From Salegentibacter flavus (GTDB lineage Bacteria > Bacteroidota > Bacteroidia > Flavobacteriales > Flavobacteriaceae), in contig NZ_FOVL01000008.1 of the NCBI RefSeq assembly GCF_900115145.1, forward strand, positions 62,001 to 126,000: a stretch of 64,000 nt of DNA, in the 5' to 3' direction. This document shows, one piece after another, positions 44,249 through 52,439 of the stretch. A model generated the notes under the pieces. That model did no database searches. It was not told where the DNA came from and saw only the letters and a program-made list of their open reading frames with translations. A program made the position numbers and the translations under genes. Each line of letters starts with the position of its first letter. The first letter of the stretch is position 1.

Positions 44249-44278
44249 AAAAAGCTCCTTTTTAAGGGGCTTTTTTTT
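44249..44278 (+). terminator. intrinsic terminator after tRNA-Cys
   Basis: AAAAGCTCCTT pairs with AAGGGGCTTTT (one G-T wobble) and runs into eight T residues. Confidence 0.85.
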
Positions 44279-44306
44279 ATTTCTAAAAATTCAACTTTTA
44301 AATAAT

Positions 44307-45005
44307 TTATTCTGAAAGGCTATCTGCAGGGGTAATGGTCTCTATCTGGTCGGTAATATTATTTACCTGATTAGGAAAAAGCCCCTGACTAATAAGTATT
44401 GCACCAAAAACAATAAGTAGCACACTTATCCCCTTTTTCATAGCGTAAATACGGTTGGGAGTAAGTTTTCTGTTAAGTTTTTTAGCCAGCAAGATCTTAA
44501 AAATATCCAGGATAAGGTATGTAGCCAACACACTTCCGAAGAAAACTAAAATACGGTTACCTTCCATCTCGAGTTTGGGACCGAATACAATAATGAGCCC
44601 AAGCCAGAAGCCTAAAACACCAATATTTATAAAATTAAGTAGGAAACCTTTTACGGCCAGGCCCATATAATCGCTTTTTTTGAGCTTTCGTATCTCAGGA
44701 GTTTCATCTTCCTGCTGCAAGACCTTTTTAGTTTGTACAAAGCTCATCACTCCATAAGTGGCCAGAATAACTCCGCCAAAAATGAATAAGGCGGGATCAT
44801 CTTTGATACTTTTAAGTAATTTAGTGGTACTTACATAGGCGATAAAAAGAAAAACAACATCAGCGATTATTACGCCAACATCAAAGGAAAAAGCCGCTCT
44901 AAAACCTTTAATCGCAGCAGTTTCCAGTAATACAAAAAATACCGGTCCCAGGAGAAAAGCCAGAAAAAAACCAAGTGGAATTGCCGCTAAGAGGTCTTGA
45001 ATCAT
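44307..45005 (-). CDS. LysE family translocator
   Basis: The 232-residue protein has six predicted membrane helices and begins IPLGFFLAFLLGPVFFVLLETAAIKGFRAAF, the LysE/RhtB signature for amino-acid or metabolite exporters. The length is standard, with an acidic C-terminal tail of about 20 residues. The exported substrate cannot be inferred. It is a lone gene between tRNA-Cys and the DUF2807 gene. Confidence 0.9.
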   Translation of the reverse strand: MIQDLLAAIPLGFFLAFLLGPVFFVLLETAAIKGFRAAFSFDVGVIIADVVFLFIAYVSTTKLLKSIKDDPALFIFGGVILATYGVMSFVQTKKVLQQEDETPEIRKLKKSDYMGLAVKGFLLNFINIGVLGFWLGLIIVFGPKLEMEGNRILVFFGSVLATYLILDIFKILLAKKLNRKLTPNRIYAMKKGISVLLIVFGAILISQGLFPNQVNNITDQIETITPADSLSE

Positions 45006-45035
45006 ACATCGGTAATATAATGCAAATGTTGGGTT

Positions 45036-45710
45036 TTAGTTCTTTCTATTCACTTTACCACCAAAAAGAGTGTCTTTATCGATTATTTCGGGGTTTCCGT
45101 AAACATTTACTGTTCCACCAGCTCTAACCTTGGCATCAACTTTTTCGGAGGCATTTATGTCGGCAACGCCACCGGCACTAATACTTATTGAAATATTACG
45201 GGAATCGAGATAGCGTGCATAATACTGGCCTCCAGCCCTTATTTTAACATCCTGGGTTTCGGCCTTGCCCTTCACTTCTACTTCCCCACCCGTGAGGCTT
45301 TTTACACTAAGGTCTTGAACCTCAATTTCTGCATAGATTTCGGCACCTTCAGAAGCTTCCAGGTTAAGCACTTCGGTTTTATATAATTCCGGGAGTTCTA
45401 CAGATGAATTTTGTCTTGCATCTATATTTTTAATAAATTTAAAATACAGATCAACTTTGGTATTATCCTCTTTCCAGATATTATCGATATTCGTCTTTAC
45501 CTTTAAAATTCCATCTTCAATCTCAAATTGAACATCACCACGTTTTTCGCCTGTAACTACGGCCTTATTCTCATCGGCATAATGCAAATTAAGCTTCAGG
45601 CCATTGTATACTTTTACTTCCGAAAAACTTTCAAGCTGGTGGGTTATCTCTTCCTGGCTCAATAAAGTACCGGAAAAGAGAATGGCAAAAACCATTATTA
45701 AATTCTTCAT
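45036..45710 (-). CDS. DUF2807 (head GIN domain) secreted protein
   Basis: The 224-residue protein has a signal peptide (MKNLIMVFAILFSGTLLSQ) and then a repetitive right-handed beta-helix typical of the GIN domain: alternating residues with SVELPELYKTEVLNLEASEGAEIYAE, and the C-terminal GGKVNRKN. It would be exported. The open frame continues to 45740 inside rnr, but the signal peptide fits a start at 45710 or 45713. Function is unknown; it follows rnr closely. Confidence 0.87.
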   Translation of the reverse strand: MKNLIMVFAILFSGTLLSQEEITHQLESFSEVKVYNGLKLNLHYADENKAVVTGEKRGDVQFEIEDGILKVKTNIDNIWKEDNTKVDLYFKFIKNIDARQNSSVELPELYKTEVLNLEASEGAEIYAEIEVQDLSVKSLTGGEVEVKGKAETQDVKIRAGGQYYARYLDSRNISISISAGGVADINASEKVDAKVRAGGTVNVYGNPEIIDKDTLFGGKVNRKN

Positions 45711-45726
45711 CATCAAAAAATTTAAA

Positions 45727-47925
45727 TTAAGCTTCTTCAACCTCTTTTTTAGATCCTATAAGATTAAAATCAAGGTGTCTTTTAACTAAATCGGCATTTT
45801 TTACGCCTACATAAACCTCATCCCCTAATTGATAGGTTTTTTTTGTTTTTCGACCTACTACTGCATAATTTTCTTCATCAAATTCATAATGATCGTCTCT
45901 TAGATCCCTAAGTCGTATCATCCCTTCACATTTATTCTGAATGATCTCCACAAAAATACCCCAGTCTGTTACTCCTGAAATAACTCCCAGAAACTCTTCA
46001 TCGTTGTGATCCTGCATATATTTTACTTGCATATATTTAATGGAATCCCGCTCGGCATTTGTTGCCAGGTTTTCCATCTCACTGCTATGATGACATTTTT
46101 CGTCATATTCATCTTCTTTTGCCGATGGTTGCTGGTCAAGATATCTCTGCAATAACCTGTGTACCATAACATCCGGATACCTACGAATTGGCGAGGTAAA
46201 ATGAGTGTAATGAGAAAATGCCAGCCCATAATGGCCAATATTTTCAGTCCCGTAATAAGCTTTACTCATCGTACGAATAGTAAGGGTATCTACAAGGTTT
46301 TGCTCCTTGGTTCCCTGAACACTTTCCAATAAATTATTAAGCGAAGAACTAACAGATTTTTTATCCTTAAGATTTAGTTTATGACCAAATTTTGCAACCA
46401 GATTGCTTAATGAAGCAAGTTTAGAATCATCTGGTTCGTCATGACAACGGTAAACAAATGTTTTCTTTTCTTTCTGTTTTCCAATAAATTCGGCAACTTT
46501 TCGGTTGGCCAGTAACATAAACTCCTCGATAAGTTTATTGGCATCTTTGGAAGTTTTAAAGAAAACTCCTACTGGTTCATTCTCTTCATCCAGTTCGAAC
46601 TTCACTTCCACTTTATCAAAAGAAATAGCTCCTTCCCGCATTCTTTTAGAACGCATAGTTTTGGCCAGATCGTTCATTACCGTCACAGCTTCAACAATTT
46701 CATCTTTAACTGAATAAGCCTCCTCCTGAATAGAAATCTCTGCAGGAATGTCTCCTCCTTTAGTTTCTATAATATGCTGAGCTTCTTCATAAGCAAAACG
46801 CGCATCAGAAAAAGTTACCGTTCTCCCAAACCATTCCTTTATGATCTTTGTGTTTTTATCGATTTCAAATACCGCAGAAAAAGTATATTTTTCTTCGTTT
46901 GGTCTCAGGGAACAGGCATTGTTGGAAAGCACTTCCGGTAACATAGGAACTACACGGTCTACAAGATAAACTGAGGTTGCTCTTTCATAGGCTTCTTCAT
47001 CTAAAATATTTCCTGGCTGTACATAGTGAGCAACATCGGCAATGTGAATTCCAATTTCGTAATTGCCATTTTCAAGTTTCTGAAAACTCAAGGCATCATC
47101 AAAATCCTTGGCATCTTCCGGGTCAATGGTAAAGGTTAAAACATCACGCATATCCCGTCGCTTTTTGATCTCTTCTTCTTTTATGGAAGTATCAATTTTA
47201 TCGGCAAATTCCTCTACTTCGGGTGGAAAATCATGAGGTAAACCGTATTGGGCTAAAATGGAATGTATTTCTGTATGATGTTCGCCGGGCGTTCCCAGTA
47301 CTTTTTTAATATTTCCGAAGGGAGAATCGGCTTTTTCGGGCCATTCTTCAATTTCAACAACTACTTTATCGCCATTTTGAGCTTCACCGAGCTTGTTCTT
47401 TTGAACAAACACATCGGTATACATTTTAGGATCGTCTATAACCACGAAACCAAAATCTTTTTTGAGCTGAAGCACCCCAACAAACTCTGTGCGCTTACGC
47501 TTAATAATTTTAGTTACTTCTCCTTCAGATTTTTTATTGCGCCTTCGATTATAGATATATATCTCAACTTCGTCTCCGTTAAAAGCTGTATTCAGGTGAT
47601 TAGGGGATATAAAAACATCATCATCGAGTTCTTCCACAACCACATAGGCATAACCTTTAGTAGTCATATCTATAATTCCGCGGTAATAATCACGGTGATC
47701 ATTAATTTTAAATTTACCGCGTTCTACCTCTTCAATCTGTTTTTTAGCTGCTAATTGGGATAGTTTTTTAATGATTTGGTTCCGGCTATTGGCATCATTA
47801 ACCTCTAGTTTAGCTGCAATTTGTTTATAATTAAAGGCTTCACCGCCATTTTTTCGTAATATATCAATAATGCTCTTATCCAGATTTCCCGGCACCTTAG
47901 ACGTATTTTTCTTCTTTTTATTCAT
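45727..47925 (-). CDS. rnr: ribonuclease R
   Basis: The 732-residue exoribonuclease has an N-terminal helix-turn-helix, two cold-shock OB domains (about residues 60-220) and the RNB catalytic core with RDVLTFTIDPEDAKDFDDALS (acidic metal site near residues 258-278). A C-terminal S1 domain begins at FLGVISGVTDWGIFVEI. It degrades structured RNA 3' to 5'. The promoter must lie in the long gene-poor gap upstream. Confidence 0.96.
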   Translation of the reverse strand: MNKKKKNTSKVPGNLDKSIIDILRKNGGEAFNYKQIAAKLEVNDANSRNQIIKKLSQLAAKKQIEEVERGKFKINDHRDYYRGIIDMTTKGYAYVVVEELDDDVFISPNHLNTAFNGDEVEIYIYNRRRNKKSEGEVTKIIKRKRTEFVGVLQLKKDFGFVVIDDPKMYTDVFVQKNKLGEAQNGDKVVVEIEEWPEKADSPFGNIKKVLGTPGEHHTEIHSILAQYGLPHDFPPEVEEFADKIDTSIKEEEIKKRRDMRDVLTFTIDPEDAKDFDDALSFQKLENGNYEIGIHIADVAHYVQPGNILDEEAYERATSVYLVDRVVPMLPEVLSNNACSLRPNEEKYTFSAVFEIDKNTKIIKEWFGRTVTFSDARFAYEEAQHIIETKGGDIPAEISIQEEAYSVKDEIVEAVTVMNDLAKTMRSKRMREGAISFDKVEVKFELDEENEPVGVFFKTSKDANKLIEEFMLLANRKVAEFIGKQKEKKTFVYRCHDEPDDSKLASLSNLVAKFGHKLNLKDKKSVSSSLNNLLESVQGTKEQNLVDTLTIRTMSKAYYGTENIGHYGLAFSHYTHFTSPIRRYPDVMVHRLLQRYLDQQPSAKEDEYDEKCHHSSEMENLATNAERDSIKYMQVKYMQDHNDEEFLGVISGVTDWGIFVEIIQNKCEGMIRLRDLRDDHYEFDEENYAVVGRKTKKTYQLGDEVYVGVKNADLVKRHLDFNLIGSKKEVEEA

Positions 47926-48173
47926 ATGTATTATTAAAAATATAAAATTACAGCTTATAAATCACATGAATATATTTTGAATGTAAAGTTTTGTTAATGC
48001 AATTTTAGGACGGTATTTTTGGATTTATTTAACTGATTATCAATACTAAGGGAAAACCCTTGATTTCTGGATTCAAAAATAATTTGGTTATAAATATCTT
48101 AAAAATTCCTTAAATTTGATTTAACATCAATAGAACTTTTAAGACCTAAATTTGATTTTTATAATGCTTGTTA

Positions 48174-48344
48174 ATGAACAGTCCAACCAAAATATCTCTT
48201 TTGTTCTTCCTGATATTTATTATCGGGGTGTTGTTCTATGTAAGCATTATTAATAATTCTCTCAATAAAAAAACAGAGATCGAAATTTATAATTTTTCTA
48301 TTTCACAGGAGGAAATCTACACCAGTATTACGTTTCAGGAATAA
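48174..48344 (+). CDS. possible 56-residue single-span membrane peptide
   Basis: The ATG at 48174 opens a 56-codon frame. The peptide starts MNSPTKISLLFFL, has one hydrophobic segment (about residues 7-26, ending GVLFYVSII) and then a polar tail KKTEIEIYNFSISQEEIYTSITFQE. A TTTGATTTTTATAATG stretch precedes it, with no clear ribosome site, as is common in this phylum. It may be a genuine small membrane protein or a gene remnant beside the pseudogene. I recognise no family. Confidence 0.4.
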   Translation: MNSPTKISLLFFLIFIIGVLFYVSIINNSLNKKTEIEIYNFSISQEEIYTSITFQE

Positions 48345-48375
48345 CATTTTAATTTTATAAAAATCAGGGAAGCCT

Positions 48376-48617
48376 ATGAAAGCTTATTTGCTTTTAGCCA
48401 GCTTCTATTATCAATAGGAATACCTGTTAATACAAGGACTACTGGAAGAACAAGGTATTTTTTTCTTAAAAAGGAACGAAACTCTAGCCAGCCTTTTACC
48501 TTTTTATTTAAGGCTTTTGGAGGGATACCTTAATTAGTTCACCAGGAAGATTTTAATCAGGCAAGAAAGATCATTGAGGATTTTTTAAATACAAATCTGC
48601 ATTTAAAAGTAGTTTAG
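48376..48617 (+). pseudogene. decayed DUF2007-like (putative signal-transducing protein) gene
   Basis: Translation from ATG 48376 gives MKAYLLLASFYYQ, a TAG stop at 48415, then EYLLIQGLLEEQGIFFLKRNE. A change of frame yields KAFGGIP, a TAA at 48531 and LVHQEDFNQARKIIEDFL. Joined, these follow the DUF2007 order: hydrophobic start, Leu-x-x-x-GI segment, FGGI, and a V-x-x-ED-x-x-x-A-x-x-I-x-x end. Two stops and one frameshift in about 80 codons mark it as broken. It lies 31 bases after the small ORF. Confidence 0.6.
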
Positions 48618-49008
48618 TTATTAACTATATATATAATTATCATTTCTTTTTCTTTTTATAAAAATTAAAAATGGATGTTATTATAGTCTGTTAACTTGTG
48701 CAACAATTTTTCTTCCTAAAATTTGATTTTTCAGTTAAGCCTTTTTGATAACATCTTGTTAACAGGTATAAAATATTCTAAGTATCTGGAAATCTTGGAA
48801 TTTTAGGATTTAGTTAACAAACGTTAAAAAGAAAATCTTAATTAAAAATGATGATATTTAATGATTTCAACTTTGTTCACAACCTGTTTTTGAATGCTCA
48901 TAACTTGAGAAGAAATAACCGGGTTATAATTTGATTTACTCAGGTTAAAATTGCTATTGAAATTAAAATTCTATTCTCCAAATAAGGTTCTCATATTCTC
49001 ATCATAGG

Positions 49009-49017
49009 TTATCCACA
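49009..49017 (+). promoter_or_regulatory. consensus DnaA box
   Basis: TTATCCACA is identical to the bacterial DnaA-box consensus. A second near match (TTGTTCACA) is 128 bases upstream at 48873-48881. Single DnaA boxes arise by chance, but the AT-rich setting raises interest. Confidence 0.4.
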
Positions 49018-49106
49018 TGTCCTTGTAAATATTAAAGCCTTGATTTTAAACACATATTAAAAAGTAATTAACAATCCATTTTGGCGGGGTTAATAAGTGC
49101 TTTTTT

Positions 49107-49114
49107 TATCTTTG
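49107..49114 (+). promoter_or_regulatory. candidate promoter -7 element for rpiB
   Basis: TATCTTTG matches TAnnTTTG; a TTTTG at 49079-49083 lies 23 bases upstream as a -33-like box. The -7 element ends 20 bases before the rpiB ATG. Confidence 0.5.
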
Positions 49115-49134
49115 TTTCCTCTAAACACACAACT

Positions 49135-49569
49135 ATGAAAATTGCAATAGGAAATGATCACGCCGGAACTCAGTATAAGAAAAAGGTGGCAAACCTCCTT
49201 AAACAAAGGGGAATTGAAGTTATTAACTATGGAACCGATTCCGAAGATAGCGTAGATTACCCTGATTTTGTACATCCCGTTGCCGACGATGTTGAAAACA
49301 ATAAGGTAGATTTTGGGGTTATTATTTGCGGTAGTGGAAATGGCGCCAATATGACCGCTAATAAACACCAGGGAATAAGATCTGCTCTTTGTTGGACTGG
49401 TGAGATAGCCAAACTTGCACGCGAACATAACAATGCAAATATCCTAAGTATTCCTGCCAGGTTTGTTTCAGAAAATCAAGCCTTGGATATGGTAAAGATA
49501 TTTCTTGAAACCGATTTTGAAGGTGGTCGTCATCAAAACAGGATTGATAAAATTCCTGTTCAGAAGTAA
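49135..49569 (+). CDS. rpiB: ribose 5-phosphate isomerase B
   Basis: The 144-residue enzyme interconverts ribose 5-phosphate and ribulose 5-phosphate. MKIAIGNDHAGTQYK at the N-terminus and FGVIICGSGNGANMTANKHQGIRSALCW in the middle are the LacAB/RpiB signature, including the active-site Cys in IICGSGNG. An upstream TTG at 49081 is open but ATG 49135 fits the family. It is followed by two stem-loops and then a GNAT gene. Confidence 0.95.
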   Translation: MKIAIGNDHAGTQYKKKVANLLKQRGIEVINYGTDSEDSVDYPDFVHPVADDVENNKVDFGVIICGSGNGANMTANKHQGIRSALCWTGEIAKLAREHNNANILSIPARFVSENQALDMVKIFLETDFEGGRHQNRIDKIPVQK

Positions 49570-49590
49570 TAAGCTTTTAATACCTGTAAG

Positions 49591-49686
49591 ATTTTAGCGA
49601 TATGATTTCTATTTAAAAAATTACATCGCTAAAATTGGGTTTAAAAATTTGCCAGCAGAAAATCTGAACTTCATTTTATTGCTGGC
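49591..49686. other. two tandem stem-loops downstream of rpiB
   Basis: ATTTTAGCGAT (49591-49601) pairs with ATCGCTAAAAT (49625-49635), and GCCAGCA (49651-49657) pairs with TGCTGGC (49680-49686). Loops are 23 and 22 bases long. The first could be part of a terminator for rpiB, but there is no T-run. Nothing else is seen in this 173-base gap. Confidence 0.35.
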
Positions 49687-49742
49687 ACCTATTTTAATGT
49701 CTATCATTTTGTAAAAACCTAAATAAATATTCAATTTTAATT

Positions 49743-50183
49743 TTGGAAGTCCTAATCAAAACCTTTGAAGAACTCAGTATAAATGAGCTATACCAAATCC
49801 TGCAGCTTCGCTCTGAAGTTTTTGTAGTAGAACAGGACTGTGTTTACCAGGATATTGACGGTAAAGACCAAAAAGCATTGCATATTTTGGGTTATAAAGA
49901 TGATGTTCTGGTTGCATATACCCGCTGTTTTGAGCAAGGATTTTACTTCGAAGAAGCAGCAATAGGCCGGGTGATTGTTAAAGAAAATTACCGAAAATTC
50001 GGTTATGGTCACGAAATTCTGGAGGCCTCTATAAAGGCTATTGAAGAGCGTTATAAAACCACCAGAATAAAACTTTCTGCGCAACAATATCTAATAGATT
50101 TTTATGAGTCGCACGGGTTTAAAACCACCGGGGAAGGATACCTGGAAGATGGCATCCCCCATATCGCGATGGTAAAAGAATAA
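49743..50183 (+). CDS. GNAT N-acetyltransferase, ElaA-like
   Basis: The 146-residue protein has the acetyl-CoA motif IGRVIVKENYRKFGYGHEILEA (about residues 72-93) and an N-terminal LYQILQLRSEVFVVEQDCVYQDIDGKDQKALHI, which is characteristic of the ElaA subgroup. Substrate is unknown. No ATG is present before the conserved start, so a TTG at 49743 is the likely initiator. It ends directly against the convergent S41 peptidase gene with no gap. Confidence 0.88.
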   Translation: MEVLIKTFEELSINELYQILQLRSEVFVVEQDCVYQDIDGKDQKALHILGYKDDVLVAYTRCFEQGFYFEEAAIGRVIVKENYRKFGYGHEILEASIKAIEERYKTTRIKLSAQQYLIDFYESHGFKTTGEGYLEDGIPHIAMVKE

Positions 50184-51812
50184 CTATTTTAAAATTCCCG
50201 AATATCGGCTGGGATTATTAAGTATCGCCAGCGATTCCATTATTTCAGGGTTATGTTCAACATAATGTTCATAAAGCCCCTCTTTGTAGAAATAACGCTT
50301 TATAATTTCATCGGTGAGCAAACTAACTATTTCAGGTTTTTTATTTTGTAGTTCCTGTTTTTTTAATTGGTTAAGCCCTTCTGAAATATCTTTATAATTA
50401 CCGATTATATCCTTTTCATAACCTTCTTCTTTAGCCACAATTAACACCTCTTCCAGTTCTTTTTCAGTCTTAGTCTGATAATTGAAATCTATTTTTATAA
50501 GGTAATTCCTGAAGTTTTTATAATCATTCTCGGTAAACCTGAAATCCTCAGGATTTTCAAGTTTATGCGTATAATAATAATCTGTGGCAAAATCAAAAAT
50601 TGCATCCTCCAGCAATAATGCATTGGTTATATCGCTGTATTCTGAGGTTTCCAGTTTCACATCAGGAAGAATTCCTCCCCCGTCAAATACTTTCCTACCG
50701 TTTCGGGTTTTAAACTCATTGTAATCTTCAAATTTTACAGCATCACCTTTTTCATCCCGGCTTCTATAATCCAAAGCCTGAATACATCTTCCGCTAGGCG
50801 TATAATATCTCGAAATAGTTACTTTAAGTTGTGTACCATAAGCTAATTCCTTTGGCCTTTGCACAAGTCCTTTTCCAAAACTTCGGGCACCAACCACTAC
50901 ACCTCTGTCAAGATCCTGTATTGCACCCGCTACGATCTCACTTGCCGAGGCGCTTCTACCGTTAACAATAACTACTAAAGGAATTTGCGTATCCAGAGGT
51001 TCTTTTTGCGTAAAATATTGCTTGTTGTATTTTTCTATTACAGATTTTGTGGTGGTAATCAACTCTCCTTTCTGAAGAAAAATATTACTCACATTTATCG
51101 CTTCGCCTAAAAGGCCGCCTGGATTTCCTCTTAAATCCAGAATAATCTTTTCTGCACCCTGGTTTTTTAAATCTTTAAGGGCCCTGGAAGTTTCTGCAGA
51201 AGCTCTTGCATTGAAACGCGATAAAACAATATACCCGGTGTTATCTTCAAGAAGTTTGTAGAAAGGAACCGCCTTAAGATCTACGGCTCCCCGCACCAAA
51301 CTGGTGGTTTTTGTTTCTCCTCTCCGGTTAAAGGTAATTTTAAGGCTTGAGTTTGCAGCGCCATTTAAAAGCTCTCTTGCGTCTTCTTTAAAATCTGAAA
51401 CCTTGATATTCCCAATCTCAATTATTTCGTCTCCGGCCTTTAAACCTGCTTTATCGGCAGGATAATCTTTGTAGGGTTCAATAACCTTGATATACTCGGG
51501 CGTTGCTTTCACTAAAGCTCCAATCCCGGTATATTCTCCTGAATTATTGATCTTTGCGGCCTCCACATCCTGTTCGTTCCAATAATTTGTATAAGGATCC
51601 AAATCTGCCAACATAGCCTGGATTGCCGTATCCATAAGTTCTGCAGGATTGGTTTCATCTACATAATTCATATTGATCTCTTTGAAAAGGGTTGTGAAGA
51701 TTTCTATCTGCTTGGCTATTTCAAAAAAATCTGATTTAAACCCAAGCGTACTGAAAATAAGTCCGGCTCCCAATACCAGGATTCCGGCTTTTTTTATAAG
51801 ATTCTTTTTCAT
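50184..51812 (-). CDS. S41 family C-terminal-processing peptidase
   Basis: The 542-residue exported protease has an N-terminal membrane/signal segment (about residues 9-25), a PDZ domain (about 90-160) and the S41 core. The catalytic pair is Ser289 in NGRSASASEI and Lys314 in RSFGKGLVQ, with the usual 25-residue spacing. Relatives trim periplasmic proteins from their C-termini. The roughly 150 residues after the core have no recognised motif. It follows rnpA on the same strand. Confidence 0.92.
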   Translation of the reverse strand: MKKNLIKKAGILVLGAGLIFSTLGFKSDFFEIAKQIEIFTTLFKEINMNYVDETNPAELMDTAIQAMLADLDPYTNYWNEQDVEAAKINNSGEYTGIGALVKATPEYIKVIEPYKDYPADKAGLKAGDEIIEIGNIKVSDFKEDARELLNGAANSSLKITFNRRGETKTTSLVRGAVDLKAVPFYKLLEDNTGYIVLSRFNARASAETSRALKDLKNQGAEKIILDLRGNPGGLLGEAINVSNIFLQKGELITTTKSVIEKYNKQYFTQKEPLDTQIPLVVIVNGRSASASEIVAGAIQDLDRGVVVGARSFGKGLVQRPKELAYGTQLKVTISRYYTPSGRCIQALDYRSRDEKGDAVKFEDYNEFKTRNGRKVFDGGGILPDVKLETSEYSDITNALLLEDAIFDFATDYYYTHKLENPEDFRFTENDYKNFRNYLIKIDFNYQTKTEKELEEVLIVAKEEGYEKDIIGNYKDISEGLNQLKKQELQNKKPEIVSLLTDEIIKRYFYKEGLYEHYVEHNPEIMESLAILNNPSRYSGILK

Positions 51813-51847
51813 TTTAAATTATTTTAAGCGGGCCGGGGAGATTCCCT

Positions 51848-52225
51848 TTATTCCTGTTTTTCCTTTTCAACAAAGGTTTTAAGAAGCTTTATCATCGTCC
51901 TGTTCAAGCTTTCATAATCTGTTTTATCCCTGGAAATATAGATGAACATAAAGGCATAAGAACCCGGTATGTTGTTGGTTACAAGATACTTATTTTTTCT
52001 GAAAGCTTCACGCATCAGGCGTTTAATCCTGTTGCGCCCGGGAGCGGTTTTAACCAGTTTTTTAGGTACAGAAATTCCTGTTTTTAATTGCGGAGCATCT
52101 GAAGCGTTGATTGGAAGATAAACCAATTTTAAGGGAAATTTCTTAACCGATTTTCCTTCGGTAAACAGCTTTTCTATAAGCCTTTCACTTTTTAATTTAT
52201 CCTGTTTTCCAAAACGCTCATCCAT
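51848..52225 (-). CDS. rnpA: ribonuclease P protein component
   Basis: The 125-residue basic protein pairs with RNase P RNA to mature tRNA 5' ends. It has FGKQDKLKSERLIEKLFTEGKS at the start and the RNA-binding GRNRIKRLMREAFRKNK motif. rpmH and yidC are not adjacent, unlike in many bacteria. It lies 35 bases upstream of the S41 peptidase gene. Confidence 0.93.
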   Translation of the reverse strand: MDERFGKQDKLKSERLIEKLFTEGKSVKKFPLKLVYLPINASDAPQLKTGISVPKKLVKTAPGRNRIKRLMREAFRKNKYLVTNNIPGSYAFMFIYISRDKTDYESLNRTMIKLLKTFVEKEKQE

Positions 52226-52309
52226 ACCCCAAAAGTAAGGATAGGTTTTAATCCTGGTTACATGAACTAAAAATTATTTTCATCTGTTTATATTTTTTAA
52301 CCAGGATTT

Positions 52310-52351
52310 GGCAATAGGCACAGGCTTATAATCCTACTCCTGTGTGTTGCC
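52310..52351. other. hairpin in the rnpA upstream region
   Basis: GGCAA (52310-52314) with TTGCC (52347-52351) and CACAGG (52319-52324) with CCTGTG (52339-52344) form a two-segment stem with an internal loop. It lies in the 214-base gap between the M1 gene terminator and rnpA and might be part of the rnpA leader. Confidence 0.3.
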
Positions 52352-52390
52352 ATTTTTTGGGTCCAGAAGCATGCTGGTTTCATATAATAA

Positions 52391-52418
52391 GAAAGCCCTT
52401 CAGTTGGGAAGGGCTTTC
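52391..52418 (-). terminator. intrinsic terminator after the M1 peptidase gene
   Basis: GAAAGCCCTTC pairs perfectly with GAAGGGCTTTC around AGTTGG. On the minus strand the stem is followed by the T-rich CTTATTATATG. Confidence 0.65.
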
Positions 52419-52439
52419 AGGTAAGGTTTTAAGAGGAGT

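Larger units (their letters stand above)
47926..49106. other. long AT-rich gene-poor gap between divergent rnr and rpiB
   Basis: This 1.2-kb region is the only gap above 300 bases. It holds a 56-codon ORF (48174-48344), a decayed DUF2007-like gene (48376-48617) and a very AT-rich non-coding part (48618-49106). The decamer AATTTGATTT occurs four times on the plus strand (48113, 48149, 48720, 48928). TGTTAAC occurs at 48689 and 48757, with GTTAAC at 48813. A consensus DnaA box TTATCCACA is at 49009-49017 and a near match TTGTTCACA at 48873-48881. Confidence 0.6.

Noticed and set aside
47263-47754. A 163-codon plus-strand open frame
   Set aside because: It lies wholly antisense to the secure rnr gene, has low-complexity Phe/Ile-rich translation and no family features.
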